64,000 bases of DNA from Rhizoctonia solani (Eukaryota > Basidiomycota > Agaricomycetes > Cantharellales > Ceratobasidiaceae). A program made the position numbers and the translations under genes. The notes beneath the pieces are model-generated. The model was not told where the DNA came from. It did no database searches and worked only from the letters and a program-made list of their open reading frames with translations. The stretch lies in contig NC_057374.1 in the NCBI RefSeq assembly GCF_016906535.1, forward strand, positions 1,860,001 through 1,924,000, given 5' to 3'. Positions 22,142 through 33,000 of the stretch are shown in pieces (the stretch's first letter is position 1; each line of letters begins with the position of its first letter).

Positions 22142-23332
22142 TATCTCTTTGTTAATCACACAATACATTCTATGAGCATTATTTTATCTGTTTTTGTTTC
22201 CGTCTTAAACTTGTACTCATAGAATAGAATGCCATATCCGTATTCAGCTGTACATCAGATACCAAACGTAGTAAGCATTCATGTTGGTTGAAGGCCGCGG
22301 TCTAAGTAATATTTGAGTATGCGATCAGACCAAAAAGCGCGGGCAAAAAGTTCGTCGTTGGTCATATCCTTGGTACTACCCCAGACGTGCATATAAACGC
22401 TACGAATTTGGTTAATTTCAACCATACGTGTACGAACGTTATGCAGTCGCATGCATATTTGTAAGAGCCAAGAGCGTCCTTCAATATTGTGAGTGTCCAT
22501 TGGCATATAGAGACGGGAAAAGCATCCTTGAAGAGCACGCATTCCCCACTCGACCGCTTGGCAAGCGCTTGTTACCTCTCTTGACTCTCTCTTTATTTGC
22601 TCACGTTCTTCGTCAGTTCCTTGAATCCAAGCGCCCGACTTCAGCGGGACTTTGATCTTCTGCGCCTTGCCGGTTCCAAGCTTAGGGAATGCGCTGTTGG
22701 CTAACAGAAAGAAGCCGCTTGGTGTATCGTCCCTTAAGAACAAATAAATTGGCCGCGCAACGTTTGAATCGTGCCAGCTGCCAGGCGCATTGATAACAAC
22801 AGACATTATTGTACCTATTAGTTATTGAATGCAGCTCGTCAGCTTTAATCTTAATGAATTGTGTGAAAACAGAACGCTTACCATCAGGAGAGAAGACGAT
22901 CACATTGCTGACTACGTGTGAATGTAACCAGCCGTTGTAGTTTGCGTTCTGTTCGATATCGATACTACTTGCTGTCACGGGTAGATTCAATCCGTCCATG
23001 AAGCCAAAGGCACCGTCCAGGTACTGAGCGTTGGCGTGCTTCGCGTTGATGAGTCTTGAGTTTTCTTGCATTGCTTCAGCGTTTGGCCATTCGATACGAG
23101 CTTCTGGAAGCTCACACAAGACCTTCAGAAGTATTTCGAATGCAAAGTTGATGTACCAAGAGACAGTCAAGGGCGTCAGGGCAAAGATAATCTGTAGAGC
23201 GGACTCGCCCATTGTGCTGCAAAGGTAATGAAGTGCAAGTCCCAGGCCTCCGGCTGCATCAAGCAAGCGAGCACCAATGCGACTTGCTCCGGCTTTGTTT
23301 GTGTTGGTTCGCTTGATGGGTTGGCTGTTCCA

Positions 23333-23770
23333 TGTCATAACCCATATCTGGAGGGGTTATTACCATATATATCCACTGTCAAAGATATATATAGTATATA
23401 TGATGCACAGTGATATATTAATAATATAAGTCGCTGGGGGACGTTGCACTCCCCCCGCCCCCCTAGCCGCGGGCCAATGTTAATGGAGCCCGCGGGCAAG
23501 GTCTGAATATTATATTATTATAGAAGAGATTATGTCATCCCCCCCCCACCTCAAATCTGTAGTAGTTTAGTATAGTATTTGATAAAGGACTGGAGGGGGG
23601 GAGGTCATGTGACCCTGGTGGACTGTCAGTCTCTAAGTCATGAGCCCTTAGAGTAATGACAGTTCTGACTGCATATATGTGAGTATATGCGGCCTTCTAA
23701 AGACTGTGGAATGTCCTATTAGTAGGTGGCTTGGTCAGGAGACATGCCAGCAAAGGCATGGGTCATGACA
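23333..23770 (-). repeat. LTR (3' LTR on the element's strand)
   Basis: 438 bp, from TGTCATAACCC to GGGTCATGACA. It differs from the other LTR by one CpG-type transition (GGGCAAGG versus GGGCGAGG) and one C in a C-run. Confidence 0.9.
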
Positions 23771-23784
23771 TTGCCCCCCTTTTA
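23771..23784 (-). other. Polypurine tract of the LTR element
   Basis: Read on the minus strand this is TAAAAGGGGGGCAA, directly followed by the TG of the LTR. It is the expected primer site for plus-strand DNA synthesis and fixes the orientation. Confidence 0.7.
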
Positions 23785-24177
23785 AGCACAAGTCTAGGGG
23801 ACCTAGATCTGTGCAAAATAAGAGGAAAGCTACCTCTAACAGGATACCAGCACTGAATGGACAGAAAAAAAATTTCCCATTTTTTGACAGTAATTGGCCA
23901 ACAGTCATTGGCCAACTACACATGGTTCATCTTGATAGTCCATCCTCCATAGCCTTTAGTTGAAAGTAGTGACATGGTTGTAACTCTCCTCTTGACCTTG
24001 GAGTAGTTACCACCCTGTAACCCTACTGTCTTCTCTCTACTCTATCCCCCTTTTAGTGCAAGTTTTAGGGGACCTGAAATTGCACTTATTGAAAATGACT
24101 TGACCAATTTTCAACAAAATGCTGTTTGTTCAATATTTGCAGTCATTCATCACTGCCTTCTTCCCTCCCAGGGTTCA

Positions 24178-24232
24178 AGTAAGGCTAGCTGGAATTGAAC
24201 CAGACTTATAGAGCTAGACCAAGAGCCTTACT
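24178..24232 (-). other. tRNA-like fold, type A copy 1
   Basis: On the minus strand AGTAAGGCT and AGCCTTACT can form a 9 bp acceptor-like stem. Just before the 3' strand is CTGGTTCAATTCCAG, a 4 bp stem with a 7 nt loop that matches the pol III B box (GGTTCRANNCC). There is no room for a normal D arm (55 nt in all). Confidence 0.5.
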
Positions 24233-24268
24233 GATCCTGAAGCAGATAAAAGATCATGAAGTAGGAGA

Positions 24269-24320
24269 GGTAAAGCTAGCTGGGGATGATCCAGCCTTTT
24301 AGCAGACCACACACTCTACC
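24269..24320 (-). other. tRNA-like fold, type B copy 1
   Basis: On the minus strand GGTAGAG pairs with CTTTACC (one G-T). The T-arm-like hairpin is CTGG-ATCATCC-CCAG. 52 nt, without an evident D arm; the B box is degenerate. Confidence 0.4.
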
Positions 24321-24394
24321 ATCCCCACCATGATCTAAGGAAGTACCAATATTTGCGGCCATTTAGAGACTGTCTTCTTCCCTCCCAGGGTCCA

Positions 24395-24449
24395 AGTAAG
24401 GCTAGCTGGAATTGAACCAGACTTATAGAGCTAGACCAAGAGCCTTACT
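24395..24449 (-). other. tRNA-like fold, type A copy 2
   Basis: The fold itself is identical to type A copy 1: 9 bp outer stem and a T-arm-like hairpin with an exact B-box match. It lies in the second tandem unit. Confidence 0.5.
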
Positions 24450-24484
24450 GACCCAAAGCAGATGAAAGACCATGAAGTAGGAGA

Positions 24485-24536
24485 GGTAAAGCTAGCTGGG
24501 GATGATCCAGCCTTTTAGCAGACCACACACTCTACC
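24485..24536 (-). other. tRNA-like fold, type B copy 2
   Basis: The same fold as 24269-24320, in the second tandem unit, with both stems intact. Confidence 0.4.
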
Positions 24537-24729
24537 ATCCCTACCATGATCCAAGGAAGTACTGATCAAACTGATGGAAAGGGTGCTTAACCATATGTCT
24601 GTGTGCTAGAGGTGAAGATCAATCCTCTCAAGTAGTCTTGAAGCAAGAGTTGACTGATAGGTAAGAAAGACTTCTTCCTTATCATGGAAAAGTTGTTGAT
24701 CATTGAGTATAAGTAGATATGTCAATAGG

Positions 24730-24777
24730 TAAGGTTAGCTGGAATTGAACCAAGCTCTCCCCTCTCCAAGAACCTTA
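24730..24777 (-). other. tRNA-like fold, type C
   Basis: On the minus strand TAAGGTT pairs with AACCTTA over 7 bp, and TTGG-TTCAATT-CCAG forms the T-arm-like hairpin with the same B-box match as type A. It lies outside the tandem duplication and has a different middle, yet keeps the pairing, which argues for selection on the fold or a shared origin. Confidence 0.5.
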
Positions 24778-25952
24778 TTATTCCTATGACCTAGATAGAG
24801 GGGGGACCCTAAACCCCCTCAGAAAGGGTAAGAAGTAGTACTCAATGTTGTAAGACTCAGTCCCTTCTGAGTAAGTAGTATGATCTTGACCTATGCTGAC
24901 TTGGGAAAGGTATGATTACTAGTTAGATATATGGTTGATTAAGCAAGGATAAGGGAATGGAAGCTGGACCAAAAGCATTCCATTGCCTGAAGGAGACCTT
25001 AATGTTCTGACATCATGATAGAGAGAGTTCATGATATCAAATGTTTACTCATGTTTACACACAATGGTCATGTGATCACCAATAAATGGTCACAAGTGCA
25101 CACATTAAGGGAGCATGCCTCCCTGGACCTATCTAAGTTTTTGGGTTCAAAGACAGGGGGGAAAAACAAGCTGGTTTTTAAGCAGCTGTCCCCACCCCTT
25201 TATATACCTGGGCTTCACTTGGGTCTATATACATATTTCAAATTGCAGCACAGCCTCAAGAAGCAGTATGAGTCAAAGAAGCATCAGGGTCTTCTTTGAT
25301 TAGCCAATCAGAAAGCAGTAAAAGAACCGGTGAAAAGAAGTTCCGGTGGAGAAGATACTATATTTGGAAGAAGTTGGAAGAAAAGAAGCTCCAGAACCTT
25401 CTAGAAAGATGAGTCATCCACATGGTGTGCACAGCCACACTCCAATATGACTCATCCAAATTTCCTTTTATGGTAATCCTATTCCCCAATCCGGCCCAGG
25501 ATAGCCGGTCACCCGCACAGCCACAATCACATGACAGTGGCATTACCATGACGAATGGGACATTATTTGAAATGACATATATGGTCATGTGATGTGGCTG
25601 TGTCAAATCAAATTCATGACTAATTCATCTTTGTCAGCATCAATTTCATAATCTTTGATGACTAAACATGATTGGATTTGTCATGGTTGATTTGTAATCT
25701 TCCCAAAAGGGAAGGTGGACTTCCTTATTTGGTAACTCCTCAGTCAATACCTTCTTGACCTAGGTATTTCCTGTTTTGGCAGGAGAGTTACCATTTAAGG
25801 TAATCCAAGTACCAAGGGGTTGACCTTCATTCTTCATATATGATGCATCATTGATGTAGGGGCATTAGTCATCCCCACATCCCCTATAGGCAATACATAT
25901 ACACATATATATGTATATATATACTGGGTATAGGTAAGCAGCTTGATTTCAA

Positions 25953-26391
25953 TGTCATAACCCATATCTGGAGGGGTTATTACCATATATATCCACTGTC
26001 AAAGATATATATAGTATATATGATGCACAGTGATATATTAATAATATAAGTCGCTGGGGGACGTTGCACTCCCCCCGCCCCCCTAGCCGCGGGCCAATGT
26101 TAATGGAGCCCGCGGGCGAGGTCTGAATATTATATTATTATAGAAGAGATTATGTCATCCCCCCCCCCACCTCAAATCTGTAGTAGTTTAGTATAGTATT
26201 TGATAAAGGACTGGAGGGGGGGAGGTCATGTGACCCTGGTGGACTGTCAGTCTCTAAGTCATGAGCCCTTAGAGTAATGACAGTTCTGACTGCATATATG
26301 TGAGTATATGCGGCCTTCTAAAGACTGTGGAATGTCCTATTAGTAGGTGGCTTGGTCAGGAGACATGCCAGCAAAGGCATGGGTCATGACA
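25953..26391 (-). repeat. LTR (5' LTR on the element's strand)
   Basis: 439 bp, the same sequence as 23333-23770 apart from two differences. Its outer end abuts the TTCCA target duplication at 26392-26396. Confidence 0.9.
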
Positions 26392-26949
26392 TTCCAAGCT
26401 TTGCGAAAGCCCAAGGCCAAGAGGTAATCGAAGGTCGCCACATCTATACCTAGAACATGAATAAATGCGCAGTCCTCGCGACTGGTGTAAATAGATTGCC
26501 ATCCCGAAATAAGTCTGGGATTAGGTAGTAGCTCTGGTTGTGTGAGATAATGCTTAGGTCTCCGGCGGGGACAATTCTTGGATCTCAGTAGATAAAGACG
26601 TATAAATTCAAAGAGGATCAAGTCCTCATCGTTGTTGTCCATCAACATGTCAAGGACTAAATCGTCCGAGTCCGAGTCCAAGTCCTTTGCATGATACCAA
26701 TAATTTAACTGATACATAAAGCTGGCGAGCAGAAGGTAGAAGTGTTACGCAGTCACACGTCATGTTTTATACGATCCCACACGCAAACTCCAAGCGGGAA
26801 GGAATATAAATTTATTCACACGATTATTTCTAGAAAAGGTCTATTGAGCAACATGACCATGGCTTACGGAAAGCCACTTTAGAACGGTCCAGTGCTGGTC
26901 CAAGCCAGCACAGCCTCCCGTCCTCGGGCCGAATCCGTCCCGTCCCGAC

Positions 26950-27001
26950 GGACCGATTTAGAACGCGCCGACTGTTCTAAATTTCTTACGGAATTCCACC
27001 C
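26950..27001 (-). repeat. Right terminal inverted repeat
   Basis: On the minus strand it starts GGGTGGAATTCCGTAAG and carries TTTAGAAC, matching the left end at 19915. A perfect 7 bp hairpin (GTGCTGG/CCAGCAC, 26891-26910) lies just inside. Confidence 0.75.
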
Positions 27002-30000
27002 AATTATAACACTGGTCATGCCAACAGGGCGTGTGATGCGGAAAGGGTGAGCTCATACCTGTATACGAATGAAATATAACCCCAAAATCCGGACAGACCC
27101 CATGAGGCCGTACGCGTTGATAAAACATAACTGGAGACGAGGGCATATTCAAGAGTGCGATATAACATAAAGACACGGTCCTTGTTTAAAGATTATAGGT
27201 TTCTCACGAAACGATCGAGTCCCCGAAATTGCAAAGCTTCGCATGATTGCCCATGTAACAGATATCACAGAGCGTCAATATCTTTGGTAGGCTAGCGTCA
27301 AAATAGACTGAGAGAAGGGGTCCAATACAGCATACAAATTTTGAGAGGTGACATGCGAGAAACCCTTAGAAGTCGCGCTAGGTTCGGGCCGAACTATGCA
27401 CGCCCAGCTACTGTGTTATTCCCAGATTTTATTATCTAGATATACGATAGGAAGAAGACTTGATAATCCAATCGACAAATCATCCTTAGGCAGCTCACTA
27501 AGAAAGGATGCTACGGGTCCGTTACAAGATACGATAGTAGAGACACAGGAGATAGGCCTCTAACCACTGGATCGGACGTAGATTCAGTAATGAATTCCGT
27601 GGGTAGATGACCTCATAGCGCAAGATATCCACCAATGTACTCTCCCAAGTTCCTATTCAAGACAAGACAATCCAGTTGACTGACAGCTTGGCTCACAGAA
27701 AGGAGCAGTTGCATTGGTAAAAAGTGGTGAGCTAGTGGGAAGGATAGTAGACACGTGCTTAAATTGACCGGGCCCTAGCGTTGGGATATATAGGAGGCAT
27801 GACTGCAGGGCGCTACACACGGCCCAAATTTGGGATACCAGGTGACACTGGAGTTGGGCATCGATGCAATCGACCACATGCCTGGAGGGCAGATTAATGA
27901 AGTCCGGGCGGACTCAAAAGACACAGGCCCATCTTGAAAGGCTTTCGTGACATCCCAAGGTTGATTGTTAGGATCGCTTTCAGTCAGCCTTGGCTTAAGG
28001 TCATACAAACGTTAACAGGTGGCTCTAGTTGGAACCCTGAGGTACTAATAGGCAAATTGAGCCGATGCAGTGGGTCTGCATAACCCGACACATCGATCTT
28101 CTCCGCTGCCTCTCGGTGGCAAGATGGATGATGGATGAGCGGTGCTTCGGTCCAAACTATCATGTTCAACTGTCAAGCTGACTACCTCGCAACAGTCAGA
28201 TTTTATATCTCTGACGAAACCCATATAGAAGTCGAAGGTCATGTCTCTCGTGGAGAGGAGCGGCTCATTCATTGCAAGTATACATGAACAAATCAATCTG
28301 GCAGTCACCACGTTACAGGACAACTGACGCCATGAAGTCCTCCAATCTCCTTGTACACGTCAACTTGCTCTGAAATTTACAAAGCCTACGGCCTGGTCAC
28401 TGAGGTAAATACGGCAACTAAGAGCACATCACTGATGTGTAGGGTAAGTATTCTGCTTGCTCATGTTCTTCACGTTCCAAAATACCCATCCGTCTGCACC
28501 TTGTGTCTGCTGAGAATCGTTGGCTTGATAGGTAATTTAACCACGTTGATTAGCGCTCTCTCCACCTCCAATATACCCCTTGATCCACTTGATAGAACGC
28601 CTCCACCAACATTTAGTGGCTCTAATTGACTCGCGAGGTCATTTAACATATCAATTTAGGAAGAGCGAAGTAACTTGCCCATTATCGATATGGGATACAG
28701 TGACATTGCTATGTTCAGTACTACCCATTTTCCTTCCCATGGTATGTGAGGAGAGCAATATTTGTGGGGGAAACGGGGTTGTTAGATGAATCGAAGTTCA
28801 CCGGTGACTAAATACTATACCAGCGACTTAGCTATCGCTTGAATACAAGATCCGATTGGTGGATTGAGTGCCTCTCATTTTTCTCCCGTATTTCAACGGC
28901 CAATTCTATTTCCCGGTTAGCTCAAGCCTGCAAAGGCAAAGCTTAGTTTTAAAATGAGATAGCACTAATCCTTTCGAGATATTTAAGAGGATCCGCAAGA
29001 GGCCATTAGTAATCCTATGCTTACATGGATGAGCGCCCTAGCTCACGTTAATCTCCGAGTTTCTGAATTCTGGCTTGCATCTTGCTCGTGTTCAACTCCT
29101 ATCGATTTTAATAAAGGTTCTCCTTTGTAATGAAAAAGAGATTCTGAGAATTATAAGTGTGAGCATGTGATACTTGACCAAGGGCGGGGGTCGCGGTGAC
29201 ATGAGTCGGCTAGACACACACTCCATACTGCGATTTGAGAATGGTGTACTGAGCGCAAGGCTTAAGACCGTACTCGCGTTTTTCAGCACTCATCCACCAT
29301 CCCTCATTTGTTGCCACATATTTAGCGGTTTTATTTATTTATTACCTATTTTATTACATATCGATTCCCATCACATCCATCCTTGTGCGGTTCTCTGCCA
29401 CCCAGGCCTTCGATCCGGACGGTCGCAGTGTTGGATGGCCCGGCCAACACTTCTCTTATACCACGTACAGAACCCACATCGCATACACAGCGACTGAGCA
29501 CAGGTTAAGTACAAGAGTGAGCAGCCGTATGCACGTTTGCGCTACGCCAACGTCATTCAACACCCGCTAATTTCTACCGTAACCATCCTTCCTATATGCA
29601 TATGACCTGTTGATTGGCCTAAATAACTGATCATCTCAAGGCCGTAAAATGAGTTGGGTATTTGGCCATATCTACAAACAGGGGTATGAGAAAAGCCTCA
29701 CATCAATAACGCTATCGCTGTAGACACTTGATCATGAGTATACGGAATACCATGGACAACACGAGCTATATATGTACAAATAAAAGTACTAGGAAGGATT
29801 AAATTAATGGCAACTAGTAGCGAGGGACAGATAATACACTAGGGGCAAGGATTCAACAGATATCTGACCCCCAGTTATGTATGCAAGAACCAAGCAAACT
29901 TGAGGGTGGTGATCCATGCTCTCCGTTTTGGAACGAGGCTTAACCGAAGTATTGAAGTCCAAGGTTTCTCTGGGTCTGTTAATTCTTGAAGGAACTTATT

Positions 30001-33000
30001 GAGTTTACAAGATCTGTTCAATGGGACAAAAGTTAAAAAGAAGTTACCCTGTACGATCGATTGTTGTACCAGACACAGAAATATGGGGCCTTGCGCCACC
30101 AATTGATGTGAACATATAGCTGGGAGGATGATGACCAGTGACGCGAACACGCCCCTTGGAGCCCCGCGAGGGAGATTTAGGGGTCATGACACACTAAACT
30201 ATTGTCATATGTGCGTTTGAGTTAATCTATGCAATGATTACTGGCACCCACGTGCGCGCTTTCCACTACTCTATTACTATTGAAAAACACTTGGGAAGGC
30301 AGTGAAGCAATGCAAACTCTGAATCAGAGATTTTCACCGGCTTTAAAGCGGAACAAAGCCTCAGTTCCTGTGAAACATAAATGCCTAGTTGAACGAACCA
30401 ATTTTGTGATTTTTACCAAAAAGATTCGGTATATCTCTTATGGGTGGAAGCGTATACTAACTCCAAATTTGCGCAATCATGCTGAATTGCCATGGAAGTA
30501 TTCCTGAGTTATTAGTCTCTTGAAGCTTAGCGCCAGCCTACTTTTAGCTATAGCTTGATTCATCTGTGTCATTTGGTCGTGAAGTTTCACATCGTCTTTA
30601 TTTTCCCCGATCAATAACCCAGATCGAGTTGTACAATGAGTCAACGTCAAAAGAAAGAATAATTGACAAAGAAGCATAAAAGAAGAGTGCGCATACATGG
30701 GAGACAAGAACAATGGCCGAGATTATGGAAGCATTAAGAACCCAGGGCCCGAAGTGCGATGATATGAGCAAGACTCTAAGTAAATACCCATTAAAAAGGT
30801 GTAGATAGGATAGCAATCAAATTTGATGACTGGGGCAACCGATTCCAATACCTCAGGCATATTAGAGCATGTGGCTCGTCAAATCCACATGAATAATTGG
30901 TCTGTTTTTATAATATGAGATCTAGACGCTCTCGCTGTGATGGAGACGACGGGAGCGCACCTTCGAATTTACACTCGTAATATGTCTTCAAACCACTTGA
31001 GGAGATCGATAAGCCAATGGCGAGACCTATTTTCTCGGTCAGTATATGAAGAACACTTGGTGAACATGTTATACGCACTCAACCCGAAGCCTCACTGGAA
31101 CAATACCTTTAAGTTCAGGAAGAGCGATAACGTTGTATTGTACGCGGGCCATATTATACCTTATGAAAGAGTGTGGTGGTCACGACGATAAAATCAATAT
31201 ACAGCGATGAGAAAGGATGCGGAATATGTTTTGTAGCTCCAAGTTCGAACTCGCTTTTATTCGAGGAGATGGCCCATCAAAATCGATCCGCGCCCATGGT
31301 TCAGGTTAGACTAACCGAGATTGAAGGTAGCCCAACTCTTGGAAACAGCCAAATTGGGTGGGCTGTATGAGATAGATTCACGCTAGACCAGATTCAATAT
31401 GATACTGCCACGGGTTCTCTTTGATTGACTTTGGATACTGGTATTCCCTAGAATTGATTAAGGGTTTCAGTGGACAATTTCAAGTTCTTGGAGGTGCAAC
31501 GTGATCATACTTAGGCATATCTGAGTCCACTATTACTTATTTCAGCCTTTCCGCCAATACGGCGTCACACCGTAGACTGACATTCGAGGCCAGCAAGCGT
31601 TAGATACATTATAAATAGAGTCGGATAGAGTCGGATATATGGGTATATGAAAGAAAACTGGCATGGGTGAGCAGAACTAGGGGGGGTTCAAGTGTAAGAT
31701 AGGGCCAGTGTGGTAAGCTGCACGAAGACGAACTAGACCCGTACGATTCGGGGCTTCCATGCTTTGTTGCACGAAAACTGAGGGGAGGATAAACGCCGCA
31801 TCGCCTCACTAGCCCCCAGTGTCAACGGTTTACCACGTTGCACATTACCCTGGTACGTGAGGCCCGAAGGACGGCGCGCACATTCAACTAGCTGCACCAA
31901 GCAAAGGATCGTCGAATAGCCCATGGCCGTCAAGAGTGGATGCGATTCAGCCTAATTTCGAGTTCGTAGGCCATAGAGAATGGCCATGAGGGCCACCCGC
32001 GATTCCCAAAATAGCCAGGATTCTGATTGGAGAAGCTCCCGAGTTTCGCAACATTACAAGACATTATCTTCTCATATTTCCTTACCCCGCTGATATGTGA
32101 CAATTAAAATACTCTATGCACCCATTGAGACTGCGAATGGACTTTCCTATTCGGAGGCCTTCCCGTCTTGGACGCGCATTGTGGCGGTATTCTGTGGGTA
32201 TCGTGGCGGTGCTCTGTGGGCATTTGCTATGTGCATTATTTTTTTTATGATTCCGGCCTGATTCGGAACGCCTGTCAAGAGGGGGTGATAGAAATTCTGA
32301 AGCAACGTAAGGATGTACGTAGCTACTCCTCCTGCAGCGTGGAACGTCGAGAAGTCTCTACTCTTCTTGTGATACACAATGGGGGGGAGTACGTATATGT
32401 ATATTTTCCGGGATATTAGCCATAGTCAACTCACCACAACTGCGATCAGTAAGTAGGTGACGACTATGGCATGTGGTACGATACTGGTACCCTTATTCAA
32501 ATGTAAAGGGAGATGGACACTTTGTTATTGGCCGTATATAGTCAGTGGGGAGAACGACTCATCGCAATCCAGGGGAAGCTGATAGGGGTTGTCACAGCAA
32601 CTGCGATTATCGATGATTTCATTTCGCTTCTATGATCTGATTAAAGCTTATCGAACTTTTGGCTCAGGGGAAGGCCACGTTTGCGGCCGTAATTATCCCC
32701 AGCTACGCCACAGTGGAAGCTCAATGCCACGCGTCGCAGTACCGATCAATGAGACGCTTGTGTCAATGTACGGTCTCTATAGACTTTCCTTAGTCCATGT
32801 TTCCGCGATCCCGTTGCCCAGACGAGTATTCGGCTCGGACTCGTTTCAAAGTAGGTTGAGAAGAGGATTCTTGCCGTGAGTTTTGCATCATGTCACTATT
32901 TTCTGTGTCTACTTCTGTGATAGGTGTACTTTGACAAGGTCTATCACCACTAATCGCCCAGATATCTGCATTAAAAGTGAAACAATAGTAAAGAACCTGG

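Larger units (their letters stand above)
24131..24562. repeat. 216 bp tandem duplication inside the LTR element
   Basis: Two adjacent units, 24131-24346 and 24347-24562, both begin CAATATTTGC and end AAGGAAGTAC. Each contains one type-A and one type-B tRNA-like fold. They differ by a modest number of substitutions, so the duplication is older than this insertion. Confidence 0.85.
23333..26391 (-). mobile_element. Non-autonomous LTR retrotransposon, recent insertion
   Basis: This is 3059 bp bounded by LTRs that start TGTCAT and end ATGACA, with TTCCA duplicated at 23328-23332 and 26392-26396. No gag, protease, reverse transcriptase or integrase frame exists in the 2.18 kb interior. On the minus strand a polypurine tract, AAAAGGGGGGCAA, directly precedes the LTR at 23770, which sets the orientation. 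The interior holds a 216 bp tandem duplication and tRNA-like folds. It must be mobilised in trans, presumably by a Ty3/gypsy-type element; the chromovirus in this window has the same G-run-CAA-TGT junction. Confidence 0.88.
22279..26717 (-). pseudogene. PIF/Harbinger DDE_Tnp_4 transposase, interrupted
   Basis: The 5' part is read from 26717 to 26392. After the nested element it resumes at 23327, reaches 22882, has an intron (22815-22881) and ends at 22279. If the insertion and one target copy are ignored, the three pieces sum to exactly 1308 nt, an uninterrupted 435-codon frame, so the insertion is the only lesion I see. Family features: an acidic N-terminus (DLDSDSDDLVLDMLMDNNDE), the helical region FIHVLGIDVATFDYLLALGF, first catalytic Asp in GFMDGLNLPV, second in APGSWHDSNVA and the Glu in AVEWGMRALQGCFSRL. 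HARBI1-type transposases are usually 350-450 aa. It lies convergent with the Myb-like gene, 138 nt away. Confidence 0.85.
19915..27001. mobile_element. PIF/Harbinger-like DNA transposon, with nested LTR element
   Basis: The ends form an inverted repeat beginning GGGTGGAATTCCGTAAG, with TTTAGAAC a few bases further in on each side (left from 19915, right ending 27001). AAT abuts both ends, consistent with a 3 bp target duplication. Inside are two convergent genes, as expected for this superfamily: a Myb/SANT-like gene on the plus strand and a DDE_Tnp_4 transposase on the minus strand. Subterminal GAACG words recur on both sides. Without the 3064 nt added by the nested insertion (element plus one TTCCA copy) the transposon is about 4.0 kb. 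The transposase is interrupted, so the copy cannot move by itself. Confidence 0.82.
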
